Shown piece by piece: positions 15,467 to 16,148 of a stretch of 16,148 nucleotides of DNA (position 1 is the stretch's first letter; each line of letters begins with the position of its first letter). The stretch spans positions 1 to 16,148 of the forward strand of contig JANXVP010000219.1 in NCBI GenBank assembly GCA_025351615.1, read 5' to 3'. The notes under the pieces are model-generated. The model did no database searches. It was given only the letters and a program-made list of their open reading frames with translations, and was not told the origin of the DNA. Both the position numbers and the translations under genes were made by a program. This DNA comes from Ramlibacter sp. Lineage in GTDB: Bacteria > Pseudomonadota > Gammaproteobacteria > Burkholderiales > Burkholderiaceae_C.

Positions 15467-16148
15467 CTAGAACGCTTCACATCGATAAAAACTTTTGCTC
15501 TGGTAGCCGCAGATGACTTCCACATGACCGGTCATCGCGGCAGCAGCCTCGGCGTCGCTCAAGTCGGCGATGAAGGGCCGGCCCGCCAGCGAGTGCAGCT
15601 TGGACGGCGTCGCGAGCACCGAGACGCCTTTGCGCCCGATCCGGCGGATCACTTTGGGCGTGAACTGCTGGTTCCCGCGTCCAAAAATGTGGCCCTGGCC
15701 ACCGATACATGTTACGAGCGCGCGCGCCGCACGGTCTGCGGTCAGCCGCTCCAGCTGCGTTGCAGTTGCGTCTTGCTGCACCAGCCTGCCCCCCAGATAG
15801 GCATCTACGCCCAACATCGAGGCTTCGCCGCCCAGTGCCTGCTTCACGGCCCAGGTGGTCGAGCCGGGCCCGATCAGGTACAGGTCGCCGGGATTCATTC
15901 CTTCGATGACACTCGCTGCAATCGACTGCAATTGCACTGCCTCGCCCGCCGGCGACCGGATTTTTTTCCCCTGCAGCAGCCGGGGGTCCTGGGGCGTCGC
16001 GACATAGCCGAACAGACTGGGCTGGAGACGGCCGCAGCGCAGATCCGCCTCGTCGAGGTCCATCACCTCCGAGGGCTGGGTGGCGCGCGCTTTCGACAGC
16101 AGGTAGCGCGCGGCGAGTGTGCCTGCCGCTGCTGGCGTGGTGGAGAAC
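15467..16148 (-). CDS. ATP-NAD kinase family (COG3199/AcoX-like) protein, 5' end missing
   Basis: C-terminal 226 residues of a protein in the ATP-NAD/AcoX kinase-like family (COG3199). Its reading frame is still open at the window edge, so the start lies beyond 16148. Visible marks are the GPGSTTWAVKQALG loop, LLGVDAYLGGRLV-like text (here SMLGVDAYLGG), the highly characteristic GGQGHIFGRGNQQFTPKVIRRIG stretch, LATPSKLHSL, and the C-terminal GYQSKSFYRCEAF. The family is related to NAD kinases in fold, but most members have no proven reaction; AcoX is linked with acetoin-degradation genes in some bacteria. It is followed after 35 bases by the binding-protein gene on the same strand and is probably the first or an early gene of the transporter operon. 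An apparent internal start at 16066 (GTG) is not needed, since similarity and frame continue upstream. Confidence 0.82.
   Translation of the reverse strand, partial: FSTTPAAAGTLAARYLLSKARATQPSEVMDLDEADLRCGRLQPSLFGYVATPQDPRLLQGKKIRSPAGEAVQLQSIAASVIEGMNPGDLYLIGPGSTTWAVKQALGGEASMLGVDAYLGGRLVQQDATATQLERLTADRAARALVTCIGGQGHIFGRGNQQFTPKVIRRIGRKGVSVLATPSKLHSLAGRPFIADLSDAEAAAAMTGHVEVICGYQSKSFYRCEAF

Overview
The window is high-GC DNA (roughly two thirds G+C by eye) with tightly packed genes. Its gene order and protein sequences look like a betaproteobacterium of the order Burkholderiales, probably Comamonadaceae (Variovorax/Ramlibacter/Polaromonas-like). The assignment rests on the order glyS-gmhB-plsC-YgjP-type metallopeptidase, which I recall as common in that family, and on protein style. 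No rRNA or tRNA is present to confirm it.

Layout. (1) Positions 1-3703, plus strand, hold a housekeeping run with gaps of 7-19 bases: the 3' two thirds of glyS (glycyl-tRNA synthetase beta), gmhB (heptose bisphosphate phosphatase for LPS core), plsC (lysophosphatidate acyltransferase) and a YgjP/DUF45 zinc metallopeptidase. An in-phase A AAA AAG heptamer sits directly before the plsC stop codon, and the -1 frame there is the frame of the metallopeptidase. (2) Positions 3780-7763, plus strand, hold one very large membrane-bound hybrid-sensor histidine kinase: periplasmic Cache-like domain, HAMP, four PAS domains, GAF, HisKA and HATPase. It has no receiver domain and no response regulator beside it. 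(3) Positions 7747-8853, minus strand, hold an MBL-fold hydrolase. Its 3' end overlaps the kinase 3' end by 17 bases. A 24-base near-perfect palindrome of the MerR/LiuR type lies just upstream of its start. (4) Positions 8961-16148, minus strand, hold one apparent operon. In transcription order it reads: ATP-NAD-kinase-like protein (5' end outside the window), DppA/OppA-type binding protein, acetylpolyamine-amidohydrolase/histone-deacetylase-family enzyme, two DppB/DppC-type permeases, a fused DppD-DppF-type double ATPase, and a RidA-family protein. The last four genes are linked by start/stop overlaps or a 10-base gap.

How the genes work together. The minus-strand operon looks like an uptake-and-processing module. 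A periplasmic binding protein and ABC importer bring in a small peptide-like or amide-containing compound. A zinc deacetylase removes an acyl group from an amine. A RidA-like protein may then deal with a reactive enamine/imine or related intermediate. An acetylated polyamine or other N-acyl amine is the most economical substrate guess, but that is inference. The MBL hydrolase appears to be separately controlled, possibly by a regulator of branched-chain amino acid or acyl-CoA catabolism. No mobile elements, CRISPR arrays or RNA genes were seen. The only stretches without genes are short: 3704-3779 and 8854-8960.
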